A stretch of 64,000 nt of DNA. It comes from Passalora sequoiae. Taxonomy: Eukaryota > Ascomycota > Dothideomycetes > Mycosphaerellales > Mycosphaerellaceae. The DNA lies in the NCBI GenBank assembly GCA_013248845.1, contig WSQC01000015.1, positions 682,001 to 746,000 on the forward strand. Direction: 5' to 3'. This document shows, in pieces, positions 43,959 through 56,155 of this stretch. Below the pieces are notes generated by a model that made no database searches, was not told the DNA's origin, and worked only from the letters and a program-made list of their open reading frames with translations. A program made the position numbers and the translations under genes. Position 1 is the first letter of the stretch. Each line of letters begins with the position of its first letter.

Positions 43959-44460
43959 CTGCAAAGATGTTCCTCCGACAGACAGCTGAGGAAGTTTGAT
44001 GTGAACCTGAGCCTTCGCGAAAGCATCCTTCGGGAACTCTGTAATAGCTGGTCCCTATGCAGCAGAGATGACTTCCGTCGTACGAATTTAGTGCAGTAGC
44101 GTATTCGTTCAACGATGCATTGCCTACACGCGAGCCTCAATTGCGCGGAATGCAGGACGCTAAAGTACATGTACAAGAAGCTGAGGACGATGGCTCACAT
44201 TGGGCTCAAATGACTCGACCTCTCGCCTGTTTCATGTGGTCATGCTGTTTGTATGTCTAGAAAGTAGAGAATCATGCTTGCTTTATCTTATTTGATTCAA
44301 GCGCCTTCCACTTTCATGCCGTTTCCAGGGTATATTTTGCTCATGGCAAACAGCTGGGTCTTCATTTGTTCCCAGCGCATTTAGCTGTATGTAAGTCCAC
44401 GGCGACGAAGTCAATGCTCTGAGTTTCTTCTCGGTATTTGGGAGCAGACTTTCTACGGTC
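43959..44460. other. Convergent 3' flanks of the repeat-protein gene and VPS5
   Basis: No gene seen. TACATGTA at 44,166. Confidence 0.55.
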
Positions 44461-46527
44461 TTACGCCTCGCTGTCTGAATTAAGCTGGGCCTGCTCGGCG
44501 AACGCTGCGCTTTCAGGGGCAAGATCTTCGCTGTCGTGTAAGGTCGTGCCAGACAATCTCGGTTCGTCATTCTCGTTGTCATGTTCGTCTCTCGACTCGG
44601 GTCGTTGTTGGTCATCGTGACTCGCATCTTGGTCTGCCACCACTCCAGCTGGCATCAATGGCGGTCCGTCCTCGTCGCTGTCGAGTTGCAAAAGGTATGT
44701 CTCCCAGAGCTCGATGAGCTGTTCAGAAAGTCAGTAAGGATACGAAAAGCATCTGTGTAAACGTCATTACCTCTTTTTGCGCTTCGATGGCACTCTCCAA
44801 GAATGTCTCAACTCCGCTTTTGAAGTCTTCGACCTTTTCTCGCTCGAAACGATCTAGCTCACTTCTCATCAGACGACCCATGTCCTCGAATAGCAGACGA
44901 CTCGCGTGCACTCTTCTCTCCGCGTCTGCCACATCTGCTTGCATCTGCGAAATTCGGTCCTGTTGCGTTCGTCCCGCCCTTAGAAGTTTCTCGTGCTGCT
45001 TCTTGATCTCCTGCAGTTTCGACTCAGACGAATGCCAGGAATGATATGCTTTTTGTCGCTGCTCGAACGCTTTCTTGATAGAGCTGATCAAACGAATGTA
45101 CTCATCGATGACAATGCCAATGGTGAGGATGTCCTGCAGTGCTTGGCGCTGGTAGAGCTCTTGGATGCGCAGCTGTAAGTCACCAAGCGCATCCAGAGGA
45201 CCTGATAGGCTTGGAGATAGCTCAACGCCAGCAAGGCCGCGGAGTGATGCGCTGAACTCGCCACATGACTCCGACAATCCTCTACGTTGCGCCACGACAG
45301 TGTCTGTGCTCTTTTGTAGAGCCTTCAACTGGTTCTCCAGCGCATCCAAGTATATCCGGCGATCGTGGAACCAATCATCATGCTCAATAAATTTGCCTCC
45401 TGAGCTTCCTCCCAAACCTATGCTGCCCATGAAGCCTTTCGACTCGCTCGCTCCGAGCAAAGGATCCCGACCATTTGAGTGCTTAATAGCGACGTTGAAC
45501 GTCTCACTTTCCAAGAATGTCTTCAGGTCGCCATCCATTTGCAGTACCGGATGAGCAGCAACTTTGTTGATCATTCGCTCGAGGGCCATTCGCCGAGACT
45601 CGATGAAATTAGCATCGAATCTGCCCAGCTGCTGTTTCTCCGGCGGAGGCGGTACCACGACGCCAGGATTGTTGTCATGTAGCCTCTCGTATAACCACAA
45701 GAAATCTCGATATCGTCTCGTCACTGTCATGGACGGATTCATGAAGGCTTTGGAAGATGTCCGAGTCATGACACTGTAGACTGTGTGGCTACTGGCGGCA
45801 TTGCCCACGGTATGAGGATCGCCGACCGTAATATTGAATGTAGGCTTTGCAGCTTGCTCCACTGATACGGAGGGCTGTGTGGGTCTTGCTCGTCCGTCGA
45901 ATTGTGCTGGCTGTACAGGAGGAGGCATGCGAGGCCCACCATTGAGCGAAGAAGTTCCATCATCGTCCAAATCGACACTGCGACCAGAAGAAAAAGCCGA
46001 TGCTGCAGTAGAGGGCCTGGAGTTGGCAGACTGCCTTGTTCTCGAAGCTAGCTCTTTCACCGGCGGTGCAGGCGCGACCGGTTCTTCTGCAGGCTCTATT
46101 CCCAGCGGTCCCAGCGGCCCCATGGAATCGTCGAGAGTCTCGAGGGTCGTCGAGTGAGTGAGATTGCCATGTCTGCGTGGTCCTCGAGTCTTGGAAGGAG
46201 CCGCTCTGACACCTGCAGCGATGTTCGGTGTCGATCGAGAAAGCTTCGAAGGTGTCTCTGATTCTGCTGTAGCTATATTCGTAGATCAGTACGCCTCCTT
46301 CTCTGCAAGGAGCTAGGTCCTTCACGTCCATCACATACCAGGTTTCGATTGTGTCTCTTCGGCGTCGTTGGCTAGGTTGTGGTTGCTGGGCGAGCGCGAA
46401 GGCACATCTGACCTGACATCAGCTGCGCAGTACTGGTGAATAACGCGATGCGGTCCCTACCATCCCACGGCGAGCTGCCGTCATCCATTGCGCTCCAAGG
46501 GTCGAGATATGGTATGTTGCTTGCCAT
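44461..46527 (-). CDS. VPS5: Retromer sorting nexin Vps5 (PX-BAR), four exons
   Basis: Exons 46527-46461, 46407-46339, 46272-44771 and 44718-44461 give 631 residues. The first two short exons restore an N-terminus MASNIPYLDPWSAMDDGSSP that runs into WDDVPSRSPSN, as expected for fungal Vps5, and every join is in frame. The PX domain (about residues 188-305) has NITVGDP, the phosphoinositide-binding RRYRDFLWLYERL and GVVVPPPPEKQ. The BAR domain follows (FIEHDDWFHDRRIYLDALEN to FEREKVEDFKSGVETFLE), ending across the last splice in ELIELWETYLLQLD. An acidic Ser-rich tail closes the protein. Vps5 pairs with Vps17 to coat endosomal tubules and return cargo receptors such as Vps10 to the Golgi. Confidence 0.93.
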
Positions 46528-47129
46528 TATGCCGCCTAGAGTTTGCCCTCACCACTGCCAAGTGGATCCTCCCGGAAGCTATCCGCCCGATCGACGCTCG
46601 CTAGCAGCTGTGTGTAACGAGGAGCTTTGGAACTGTACAAGCGTGAAGTGTCACATGTCAACGCACGCAGGGCAAAAGCGAGACGGGCATAAAAGACACG
46701 GGCAGTGCTGTCGCGCACGAGCCTATTGCGTCCAGGTGCTTGATGCAGGTATGAGATGGATAGACCGGGACTCCCTGCAAGCACGAACAGCCATGCCTGC
46801 TGCATCAGCACTCCTCCTACACATCAATCGCTATACACCCCCAACGACTGCTTCATCCGACATACGCCAGCGACGCTCATGAATTGGGCACGTTCCACGT
46901 GGATCATAACATCACGCTACCGTCCCTGCATAGACACCGCCATTGGCTTTTGCAGGACAACACGACTCAGCCTTGACTCATCTCGTATTCAGAAAGGGCC
47001 AGGTGCCTCAGGCAAGTACTCTTCGTGTATTTACTTTACTCTTCATCTATATGCAAGTCTGCACCGTTGCACAGCGCATAACCAAAATTCACTTGGAACC
47101 AGCTTCCGGAGACAAATCGTTCTATCTTG
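46528..47129. promoter_or_regulatory. Divergent upstream region of VPS5 and the F-box-like gene
   Basis: About 600 bp, no convincing gene. Confidence 0.5.
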
Positions 47130-48335
47130 ATGTGGCGACCACTTCGCCCATCTCGCAAGCCCAAGAGGGGCTCTGGACATCGGCCCTCACCTCATCCCAG
47201 TGATTCATCAATGGCAATTGAGACTTCGATCACTCTCTCAAACGACATAATCTGCCATGCCGCCACAGCGACTGAGATGAAGAAATCGCGCAAATCTGGA
47301 AAGCGACGAGTTGCTCGAGCACATGCCAAGAGTGCTCATAGTTCATCTTGTCCTGAAACCATGAGACAGCCTACTTTAGCAGATCGCTTCCACGCTCTTC
47401 CTGGCGAGCTTAGAAACCATATTTTCAGCTTCTTGGTCGTCCAACCGGTCAAGTGGGACATCGCCCACGAAGAGCAATGTCCACTTCGAAAATCAAACGA
47501 AGACATAACACCACAAGTGCCTGGTTGCACGTGGCTTGAACCTATTAACTGTGCAAGAGTCGCTGGCTGGCACTGGACGAGGTGGCGTCGAGACACACAA
47601 GCAAGCGCAGAGATGTGGGCATCGCCATGGCGAAGTCAGTGGGCACCCGAACGACGCAATCCATACGTCTGTACCCACTGCTACGACAATCGCCTTCGAC
47701 CACAGCCAAGACCTGAGGCGAAGAGCTTGCCTTGTCTCTGTGCCCGACGCAGGAATTTGCAGATCCTTCTCGTGTGCAAGAAGTGGTATGCCGAAGCAGC
47801 ATATGTCTTTTATACACAGAACACGTTCGCCTTCGAGAACAGTACTTCATTCTGCGCATTCGTGCAGCAACTTGACCAGAAGTTTAAGGCCATGATATCC
47901 AAGATTAGTCTATCTGCATGGGCTGAGAATGTAGAGCATCAGAACAGGGCTGATGCTCAAAAGGAATTGAAGAAAAGATTTGCGCCGGTCTGGTCGACGC
48001 TACGCCTGCTGCCGTCCTTGTCTACGCTGGATATTGATTTTATTTTTCTCTGTAATGCGACCTTGGTGCGTTCCATGCTTAGGCTTGGTCTTCGGAACTT
48101 GCGCCAGGTCAGATTCTTCACTGAAATCCCGGCAGAACCTACGTCGACTTCTGGGCATACAATGGTTTGGCCGCAACTAGCAGCAAGAACAGTAGTAATC
48201 GGCGGATTGGCGGAGGAAGTCGCTCGAGCTATCAAGGGCCAGCGACAGGAACGTTTGAGGGGAGCGCAAGGCGTCAGAGTCATTCGTGAAGCTATAGAAG
48301 CACTGTGGACCGCCAGAGAAGCGGCGCACCCGTGA
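47130..48335 (+). CDS. F-box-like protein, Dothideomycetes type
   Basis: Single exon, 401 residues from ATG 47,130; ATG 47,211 would give a 374-residue protein. An F-box-like motif, LADRFHALPGELRNHIFSFL, starts near residue 90. A conserved-looking Cys-rich patch (NPYVCTHCYDNRLRP, LPCLCARRRNLQILLVCKKW) and the helix YAEAAYVFYTQNTFAFEN, typical of a large fungal family with F-box-like N-termini, follow. Such proteins may bind Skp1 and present substrates to SCF ubiquitin ligases; this has not been shown for this subfamily. No LRR or WD repeats are attached. Confidence 0.75.
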   Translation: MWRPLRPSRKPKRGSGHRPSPHPSDSSMAIETSITLSNDIICHAATATEMKKSRKSGKRRVARAHAKSAHSSSCPETMRQPTLADRFHALPGELRNHIFSFLVVQPVKWDIAHEEQCPLRKSNEDITPQVPGCTWLEPINCARVAGWHWTRWRRDTQASAEMWASPWRSQWAPERRNPYVCTHCYDNRLRPQPRPEAKSLPCLCARRRNLQILLVCKKWYAEAAYVFYTQNTFAFENSTSFCAFVQQLDQKFKAMISKISLSAWAENVEHQNRADAQKELKKRFAPVWSTLRLLPSLSTLDIDFIFLCNATLVRSMLRLGLRNLRQVRFFTEIPAEPTSTSGHTMVWPQLAARTVVIGGLAEEVARAIKGQRQERLRGAQGVRVIREAIEALWTAREAAHP

Positions 48336-48582
48336 TCGTGCCCTCGCAGTAAGATGCGTGCCGGTGAACAGTTATGAGACCACATATGTTAGCGTGCAAT
48401 GAGACTTCGCACTCCACCAGATGCAGAAGCAGAAGTCAATTAAACACGTCAGTCGATCTAGGAACGTCAAACGAGGGTCATGAACCACTATGAGAGAGTG
48501 ATCAGACGTGACAAATTGTTCCACGTAGGTGCTCATGGGATGAGAACGCCACTAAAGAAGAGTCGAAGCAGTCTGATTCCTA

Positions 48583-50711
48583 TCATGCGCCTTCGCTTGT
48601 CTCTCCCGCTTCGAACATACATCGTGGACATTTGCAGTCGCCTCCCAAGGCTCCTCGTGCCCATGCACGGCGATCACTGACTGTCAGGTCAATGTCGCAA
48701 TAATGATTTAAGATCTCCTCGTCTTTTCTGATTCCTGCTTGAGATTTGACAACTCTCGGACCAGAGCCATGAGCCCAAGGTATGCGCTCCTTGCGTGCCC
48801 AGAACGAGATACTACCACCCCATTTCCAGCTCACGTTGGGATCGCAAGAATGGTTAGCCAAGCACCACATGGGATGCACGGCACTGACTTCAGGTCCTCG
48901 TATTGCTCTGCCGCCTAGACCGGATAGTCGTGCCGAGGCCACGCCACGAAATTTGGCGTAGAGCGTATTGAAGACCCAGACATCGTACTGCTGGTTCTGA
49001 AAGATGTCGATGTCCATTTTTTCAAGCATGTGGAAGGGTAGACGTACATTGTGCTCGAAGTTCCACGGCAAAGCTCGCGATACTCTACAAGAGTCGGGAT
49101 CATCCAAGCTCGTGAAGACCGGTTCATCGATGCTTGGAAGTGGTGTAAAATCACCCCAGAGGTATTTAATCTCGTAGAGATCAAGCGGGTGCTTTCCCTG
49201 GGTTTCGGCCATGGACAGAGCACGGAGCAATAGAAGAGAATAAAGTGAATCTGCAGCTTCCGTTGGCGGAACATCTTTTGCGATCGCTTCAACATCTTTG
49301 TCGCACAAAGCTGGGTGATAACTTGCCACGGCTTCATCGTAGCACCACTGGCTGCAGAACACCACTTCGCACTCGGGGCACGAGACTACTGAAGCTCCTT
49401 CCGGGCTGTGAAGCTCAGGCAGGTCTGCACTACAAGCATCGCAGAGTGCATCTTGAAGCTTGTTATTGGCAGTGAGTATGCTCGTCTCATGCAGTAATTC
49501 TTCGCCAGGAGCAATGTCGCATGTCGCAAAGACACCAAGTTGAGTGCTTGTGCCACCTGCAGCGTCGCTATTCAGAAGGGGCAGCTCCACAGCGCGAACC
49601 TCCAGCTTGCGAGAAGCATTGCTCATATGCGTGTTGAGGTCGACAAGCTTATTGAGCCGGTCTGCCTCATGGCTATTCCATGGATATAATTCGCGCCGCA
49701 CAGAGCCAGTATTTGGCCAGTCATCCAGTGGCGAATTGGCGTCCAACGGGAGACAGAGCCTCGTGCCGGCACGGAGGATGGCCTGATGAATCGAGATGAG
49801 CTCTGCGTCTTGCGTATACGTGCGAAGCGCTTGCTTAGTATATGCCAAAGCGCTTCTCAAGCAGCTGCACAGTAGCAGCGAACGTGTCAAGATACGATAT
49901 CTGTCCAGCGTTAGCCAGTTCGTTATGCAGTGACTTCGATTGCTCTGTCCGCAGCTTACAAGATCAGAAGATAGTGTCCCTTTAGCCACAGGACGAGCTC
50001 AACGTCTAGGGTTGGATCAAGCTCTGTAGGACTGGCATTCTCGAGCTCAGCGTCCATGGCACGCCTGATGATAGATATTCTCTCTTCAAGAGGCTGCAGT
50101 TGGATGATACCTTTCAGAGCATCCGAGGCCTCTTCATGGTACTCCTCCGCATCGTTCTCAAGTGCATCAGATAGAAGGAGAGCTTTGTAGGTTGCACCAA
50201 CGGCAAGATCAGGATATCCAAGACCAAGGAAGTCTACAGCCTGTACAAGATAGAGAGGTAGACAGTAGGCTTCGCTGGCAACACGTGTCAAGGTCTCTTG
50301 AAGACGTCGCAGACGGAAAGAGTTGCTGACGCTGGGCTACAGAACGATCAGCTTACCTTTGTCGCTCTCATACGCTATCTCCAGAGCAGCTTCAAGATCA
50401 GTACACACCTCCGGGTACTGATTGGTAGAGCGCAAGCTCCGAACGAGACTATCCATGGGACTTAGATTGGCTACTGGCCTTTGCGGTCGTACATCTGTGC
50501 TCTTGCTCTGTCCGGTGGCCACGCATGGGTTTGTTGGAGCCGTAGCAGGGGCAGCAGCAGCACGTGATGCTTCGGCATGCTGTTGGGGTTTGCGTGTGGT
50601 GTTCGATGGCTTTTTATGCTCGGATAGGATCAGTTTGTAAGATGCCAAGGTTTGATTCAGCCTATTGAGCGCATTATCGACGCTTTCGATGGAGGCTTTG
50701 TATTGGTCCAT
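48583..50711 (-). CDS. SET-domain protein with MYND-type zinc finger and TPR-like N-terminus
   Basis: Exons 50711-50357, 50296-49960 and 49900-48583 give 669 residues. The second intron (GTAAGC...ACAG) is clear. The first (GTAAGC donor, AAG acceptor, 60 bp) keeps frame but has an alternative GTATGA/CCAG form. Residues 110-330 are helical and TPR-like (AVDFLGLGYPDLAVGATYKALL, LRSALAYTKQALRTYTQDAEL). The SET domain begins at GVFATCDIAPGEELLHE, is interrupted by a Cys-rich MYND-like finger (CDACSADLPE...CPECEVVFCSQWCYDEAV...YHPALC), and resumes with CLANHSCDPNVSW, the NHSC substrate-pocket motif, and EILNHYCDIDL. The final CKCPRC is the post-SET cluster. This is the SMYD architecture; such enzymes methylate lysines in histones or other proteins. 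Substrate unknown. Confidence 0.88.
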
Positions 50712-52645
50712 TGTGATGTGTCGTGATGAGCGAGCCGCGCTGCTCCTTCGACTAACATAGAGGTCGAGAGGAGTTTCGATCACAGAATGTTCTCTGTGCG
50801 GCACGTGGCATGCCAAGACCAAGACCGGGAGTTCTCCACGGCTCTTCGGAGAGAACGGACCGCCGCGTGTGGAGTGCTTCGATGAGGCTGATGGCTGTTT
50901 CGATGCCACGATGCACTAGCAGACCAGCGTCACGCGTCGACCAAACTCAGGGCATTCCCTGCATATCCCAAAGAGAGAAGTGCCGGACATCCATAGGAGA
51001 TCAGACGATGACCACTCCAGGCGTCGAGCTGCACCCGCCTGAGCTCCTCGCTGCTCGATTGTGTCTGCGCCACAACATCTTAGAGGACGCTCCATGGGAT
51101 CTGCGCTGCAGGATCTAAAAGTCCCTTGACAAAACACGGCACACCCTGTTACGCAACGTTGACTTGGGCAAGGATCAAGACGGTGTTCCCGATCGGTTCA
51201 ACTGCCATCTTCGATTCGCAACGTTGTATGTCACTTCCCGAAAACGCGATGCTGGAAAGACACGACGATGCCAAAAACCCAAGCCAACGCTTGACTTCAC
51301 GACAAATACTATATGTACAAGCAACATACTTGTCTTGGTGGTCTGTCATCATCCGCAACAGGTGGAAGTAATTAGCATTCTCTGTCCCATCGGAGTCGAC
51401 ACGGACTAAGTAGGAGAGCACAGAACGCGTACATTCTTTGCTCGACACGTGAGATCCCATGCTAGCCGATGCATGACATCCTCCTCAGCCACGATCGCAG
51501 ACTAGGACACGATCTTATCAACTGCGAACTCTAAAGTATACACAGAGCCCGCCGCGGGCAGACCCTGTGCTCGCAGTTCGATGACAATGTCGTTGTAGTA
51601 TCGTCGAGAAGGCGGAAAACGTTAAAGAGTGCTCGTAGCCTCACACTAATAACTGTGGGCAGCACATTTTGTGATGGCTGCCGAGTGAGGTCATGCCTCG
51701 AGCATACGAAACTGTAGATGTTGGGTGTGCTGGAATCACAGCTTCATGTTGCGTGCACTCCGAATGGTCTCGGCACGAGGTCCTGCTAGCTTTCCTGCAT
51801 AGAGCACAATGATTACAGTTATGGTGCTCGATTGCTAATCATGCATGTACAATAGGCGCAGGAGCGCAGCTAGTCATTCATTCTCAAGGTTGCCCGTGGA
51901 GCAGGATCATGGATCTCGTTCAAGCTTCCCATATTAGAAATAGCCTTTAGGCCCTGGTGATCGCCGATAGCTGTTAAGATCGCACCGATCCCGCAAGCTT
52001 CCGTTACGAGGTTGTTTCAGTCCCACTTTGCGTTTGTCATCACATAAAGAGTGATGTGACATGATCAATGATACAGATCACATGATGAGTAAGAGAAGGT
52101 GGATATGTGTATTCGCATCGAACTGTCAGTTTGCGTGCGCGACTATTTGCTGGACGGTGCGACTGTATGTCCTATTCGTTACACGCTCAATATGCTCAAT
52201 GGGTATCTTCATGATTCGTCAATCGTGCACGCAGCAGTTCTCCCAGGGGTCATCCATTCCTCCAACATCGGCTCAGCTGCATGATGCATCCTCGAGGCTT
52301 CTTGGCCTGGTTCTCATGGCCAGCGCAGACACGGCTTCATTCGTCCTTTCGGTGCACGACCACACCGCATGTACAACCTCGCGGTAGTCTCGATTGGCTC
52401 AAAAGTAGCCGAATCGTCTTCAATTCATCATTCGTCGTCGTGTGGCCGCAGCCGGTCGTAGCCTTGCTCTGTGAGAGCAGGCCCATGTTGGGGAGAGGAC
52501 GTCAAGTGAGCCTGCTCACTATCCAGCGTCTATGGCAGGAATGAGTTATGGAAAGATCTCGAGAATCCAAAATCTGTCGTGTGATTTCTCTGTTGTGAGA
52601 GTTGAGTTGAGAAGTCCTGTCTCACGGACCACGGTTTGTAGGCTT
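50712..52645. other. 1.9-kb gene-free stretch
   Basis: Only short open frames of up to about 110 codons on both strands, none with recognisable motifs or clear codon bias. No tRNA-like cloverleaf, repeat array or RIP-type composition seen. It contains the SET-protein promoter and the 3' UTR of the next gene. Confidence 0.5.
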
Positions 52646-53209
52646 TCAGCGTTTGATCATGCCCACAAGTGCAGCGCACCGACTGCAGTACCATAGATTG
52701 AGGCCGTAGGAGATCATATTCGACTTTCCGGTCTGGATATCCACGCTGGGCGTCCTTTGGCATCTCGAACATCGCGCAACCGTTGCCGTCGACCCGGCAG
52801 AGCTGGTTGAAGACGACGATGTGTCAGAACCAGTAGAGTCGTCGCTGGTTACATGTAGAACGTTCTGCATGGGATATGGCCTCGGCCGGGTCGCGTTATG
52901 GCCGTGGGCAGCAGCTGTTTGCATTGACATGAGGTTTGCGGACATCTTTGATGAAGGCGATTCGGTATAATGAGGCGTTTGTACCTCTCGGGAAGAGAGC
53001 AGTGGGTGTTCTGCGTATGAATGAAGGTCGTGTGACTCGCCGATGCTAAATGTTGGCGAGCAGCAGGGCGTTTCGACGGAGAAATGCTCGTAGGTTGGTA
53101 TAGAGAAATAGTCGTAGCGGCGGTCCACGTCGTTAGAGAGTGATAGCATACTCGTTACGACATCAATCAGAGTAGAAGCGATCCTTATCTCCAGAGCCGG
53201 AATAGACAC
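52646..53209 (-). CDS. Conserved hypothetical protein with C-terminal CxxC pair
   Basis: 187 residues; an internal Met (MLSLSNDVDRRYDYF) could be the true start. The body is low-complexity and Ser-rich (DDSTGSDTSSSSTSSAGS). The last ~50 residues are compact: CSRCQRTPSVDIQTGKSNMI then YGLNLWYCSRCAALVG, two CxxC knuckles about 30 residues apart that should bind one zinc. I recall similar tails in hypothetical proteins of Dothideomycetes, without known function. Confidence 0.65.
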   Translation of the reverse strand: MSIPALEIRIASTLIDVVTSMLSLSNDVDRRYDYFSIPTYEHFSVETPCCSPTFSIGESHDLHSYAEHPLLSSREVQTPHYTESPSSKMSANLMSMQTAAAHGHNATRPRPYPMQNVLHVTSDDSTGSDTSSSSTSSAGSTATVARCSRCQRTPSVDIQTGKSNMISYGLNLWYCSRCAALVGMIKR

Positions 53210-56155
53210 TCAAAGGCGTGTGTGATGAGCAGCCAAGTGTGCGATCACGGAAGCGGAGCGCAGAGCGTGCCAGATATATGTGAGAGCGGCAGGTCCAAGC
53301 CATCCTCGATCGTTTCAGGCATCGAAGATCCCGGACTGTGAGAGTAGACGGGCAGCGAGAACAAGAGGACGACCAAGGCTCGGCCAATGACCGCTAGGCC
53401 GGAACGCTTGTGCTCTTTGCGCGGTCCGGCGACTCTGGTACGTGGCCTAGCAGATTGCTACCAGGTCACCAGATTCCGGCCGCCAGCAGACTCAGCGCGC
53501 GAACCTAATGCTGGCCTGCAGCCTGCAGCGTGCCGAACGCGCGACACCCAGCGCACCTGGTACGATCGACAGAGCCACGCTCGATCGCCGGCAGGCCCCA
53601 TCGCCAGGTTTTGCTTAGCTTTAGCCACTTCTTCACACTTTCCAGACATGCTATTGGTCCATCCGTCCGGAGTCAAGACCTGCTGCTGAGCCACAGCCTA
53701 CCCTGCACATGGGTTCACTGGTCGTCTTCTGCACTCTCAGCACTCTCATCGCAGATGGCATGTAGTACCTGCTCCACAGCATCTGAGATCTCGTCGTAGT
53801 CCAGCACTACTACTGTGAGTGCCATGCAAATACTTTGATCGACTTGGCGCGGACATCGTGCACCTTGGCAATTTCTCCTTGACGGCCTGCGCTGGACGTT
53901 CCAAACACTCGCCTTGTTGCCTAGAGCAATAGTCGACGCTGCAGGAGACGGTAGTCACCATACCTTAAGCTGCTGGCGCGACCCGCGGCAGAGGCTTTTG
54001 GTTTTGTGACCGCAAAGCTTACGCCAGAAGCGACCTTGAGATACGCCCGTCGTGCGGCACTATCCGCAGGCAGTCGCATTCGAGCGGGCCTTTCGCGCTC
54101 CGTACGACAGCGACGACGACAAATTTGAGCATCAGCCAATGTCATCCGCGTGACCGCAGGGCGTTGACATTCAACCCTGAAGCTGGCTTGGCACCCCGGC
54201 TCATTGCTTCGGTGCCTGCCACTACTGACACCCACTAGTAATTTCGTTTGGTTGCATGTCGAATGACCTGCAGCATGGGATTCGCGGATCAGTCCCCATT
54301 CTCTGGCAGTGTTCAATAGCGGGAACCGTTTCATTATTGGAAGCAAGAAGCAAGAACAGAAACATGCTGACAACTTGAACGCACGAGCGCAAGCGCAACG
54401 GGGCGTGCCGTGGTCGCGAAAAGCCTAGAACAGTCTATTCGACCGAGGGACTTTCGACTTTTCCTGGTTCACTACTACTGAACTGGCATTGTTGGGTCAA
54501 TTATTATTGCTAGTAAGTCCACTTCGAATTTGGTCAGGAATTGACTCCAACAGCCTGCAATGCATTACAAGCTTCAACTCCTTGATCCTGACATTTGGTC
54601 AACCTCAATCCTATCGGGACTGTGCACCCAGAGAACTAACTGGCTGGATTGTGATGTACCATCGATTCAAGCTACATGGGTATGAAGGACGTGCTGTTCT
54701 CCTGGACGATCTAGAACCCAACTCAACGCACCGAAGCTGAGCAATGTCGGGTCTTCTGACATGATTCGCCGAGGCAGAACCCAGCTTGCATGTGAAGCTG
54801 TCGTGCAACCTCGTCTATACTTACAAAAACGCTACGACTGTTCGCGCCCCCCTTCAGGAACCTTCTGCCTGCGGCAATCTTTGCCAGCTAGACTCTGATT
54901 CTACAGGCCCTAGTGGAGAGCGTTATGCAGGCGGCACAATGCAAGTCAACAAATGCCGGACATATTCTAGATCGTGGCATCTGCGAGCAGTAGCTTGATC
55001 AGTCTGGTCAGCTGGGCCCTGATTTTGGTTGACCAAGTCGTTGCCATCACTGGTCGGCTTCGCGCAGTGCTCGTTATACTCAGCGAGCTGGTTGAACTGC
55101 CCTGCCGTTGCTGGAGACAAGTTCGATCTCTCTGTAGCAGTGCCCTTGCTTCCTCTGCCAAGTACTCATGCGCGACCGCCACGACATGTGGTCAATTGAC
55201 GAATCGATTTGACGCGCAGTTGTGACGACTGATTGATACTGAGATGCGTTCATTACGCTTGGCCAGTCGAAGCATCAGTTGGAAATATATGCCTCTTCAT
55301 TAGCGAGTGGCATGGTGCTATCAAGCCCTCAACTGTGGAAGGGGTGCCTTAAATCGCCAGCCGTAAGTGGTTATCGCAGCAACTGAAGCTCAATGCAACA
55401 GCACTACATACCTTTCTCGTGCCACCCCTCCGTGGCGGAGTGGTGCCAACTCTACACAAAGGAACTTGCTTTGAAAAGGTTGTAAACATGAGCCTGAGGA
55501 CCATGTTCTGTTGTCCTATGGGCTTACTGTGCCTACGGCGTGTTCTGTATAGAGAACAAGGTGTCGCGGGTCGGTCCAAGACATGCTTGCGCTCATTTGA
55601 GTCTACAAATGTAAGCATGAGGGTATAAGTTGAGTAGCTGTTCGTGCTGGAAGATAGACCACTTCTTGAGCAATCTTTCCGGTCTATTCGTTTCTCAGCC
55701 GCCGCTCGTCTCTGCCCGTATATCGCCCTTTCTGAAAGAGGAACCCTTTCATGGGCCAATACGATCGAACATTGTTATTTCTTTACCAGGCGGCAGTTTC
55801 GGCCTACAAAATATGCCGAGTATCGAGACACACCTCAGTGCATTGAACCTGCTCTGCGCCGTGCTTGACGCAATGCCGAGTGACGACATTTGCGGACTGG
55901 GTTCCGCTGCCTTGATGCAGTACACGTCGCTCTACCACCAACCTTTCCACAACATCACACCTCGCGATCTCTGCCAATGTGCAGAAGGTGTGCTCTCTGG
56001 GCTAATACATGGAATAAGCTCGACATGCTGAGGGCATGAGGCCCACCCAAAGACCCGTTACAGTTGGATCATCGACCATACGCGCACCCGACTACTATTG
56101 ACCGACGACTAATACTATTACTGCATTGGCGAACGCATCGATCAGATATAACATC
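53210..56155. other. 2.9-kb gene-free stretch
   Basis: Several open frames of 80-150 codons exist (for example 53,921-54,373 minus and 55,630-56,031 plus) but none shows a known motif. No repeats, tRNA or RIP-type bias seen. Could hide a non-coding RNA or a decayed gene. Confidence 0.45.
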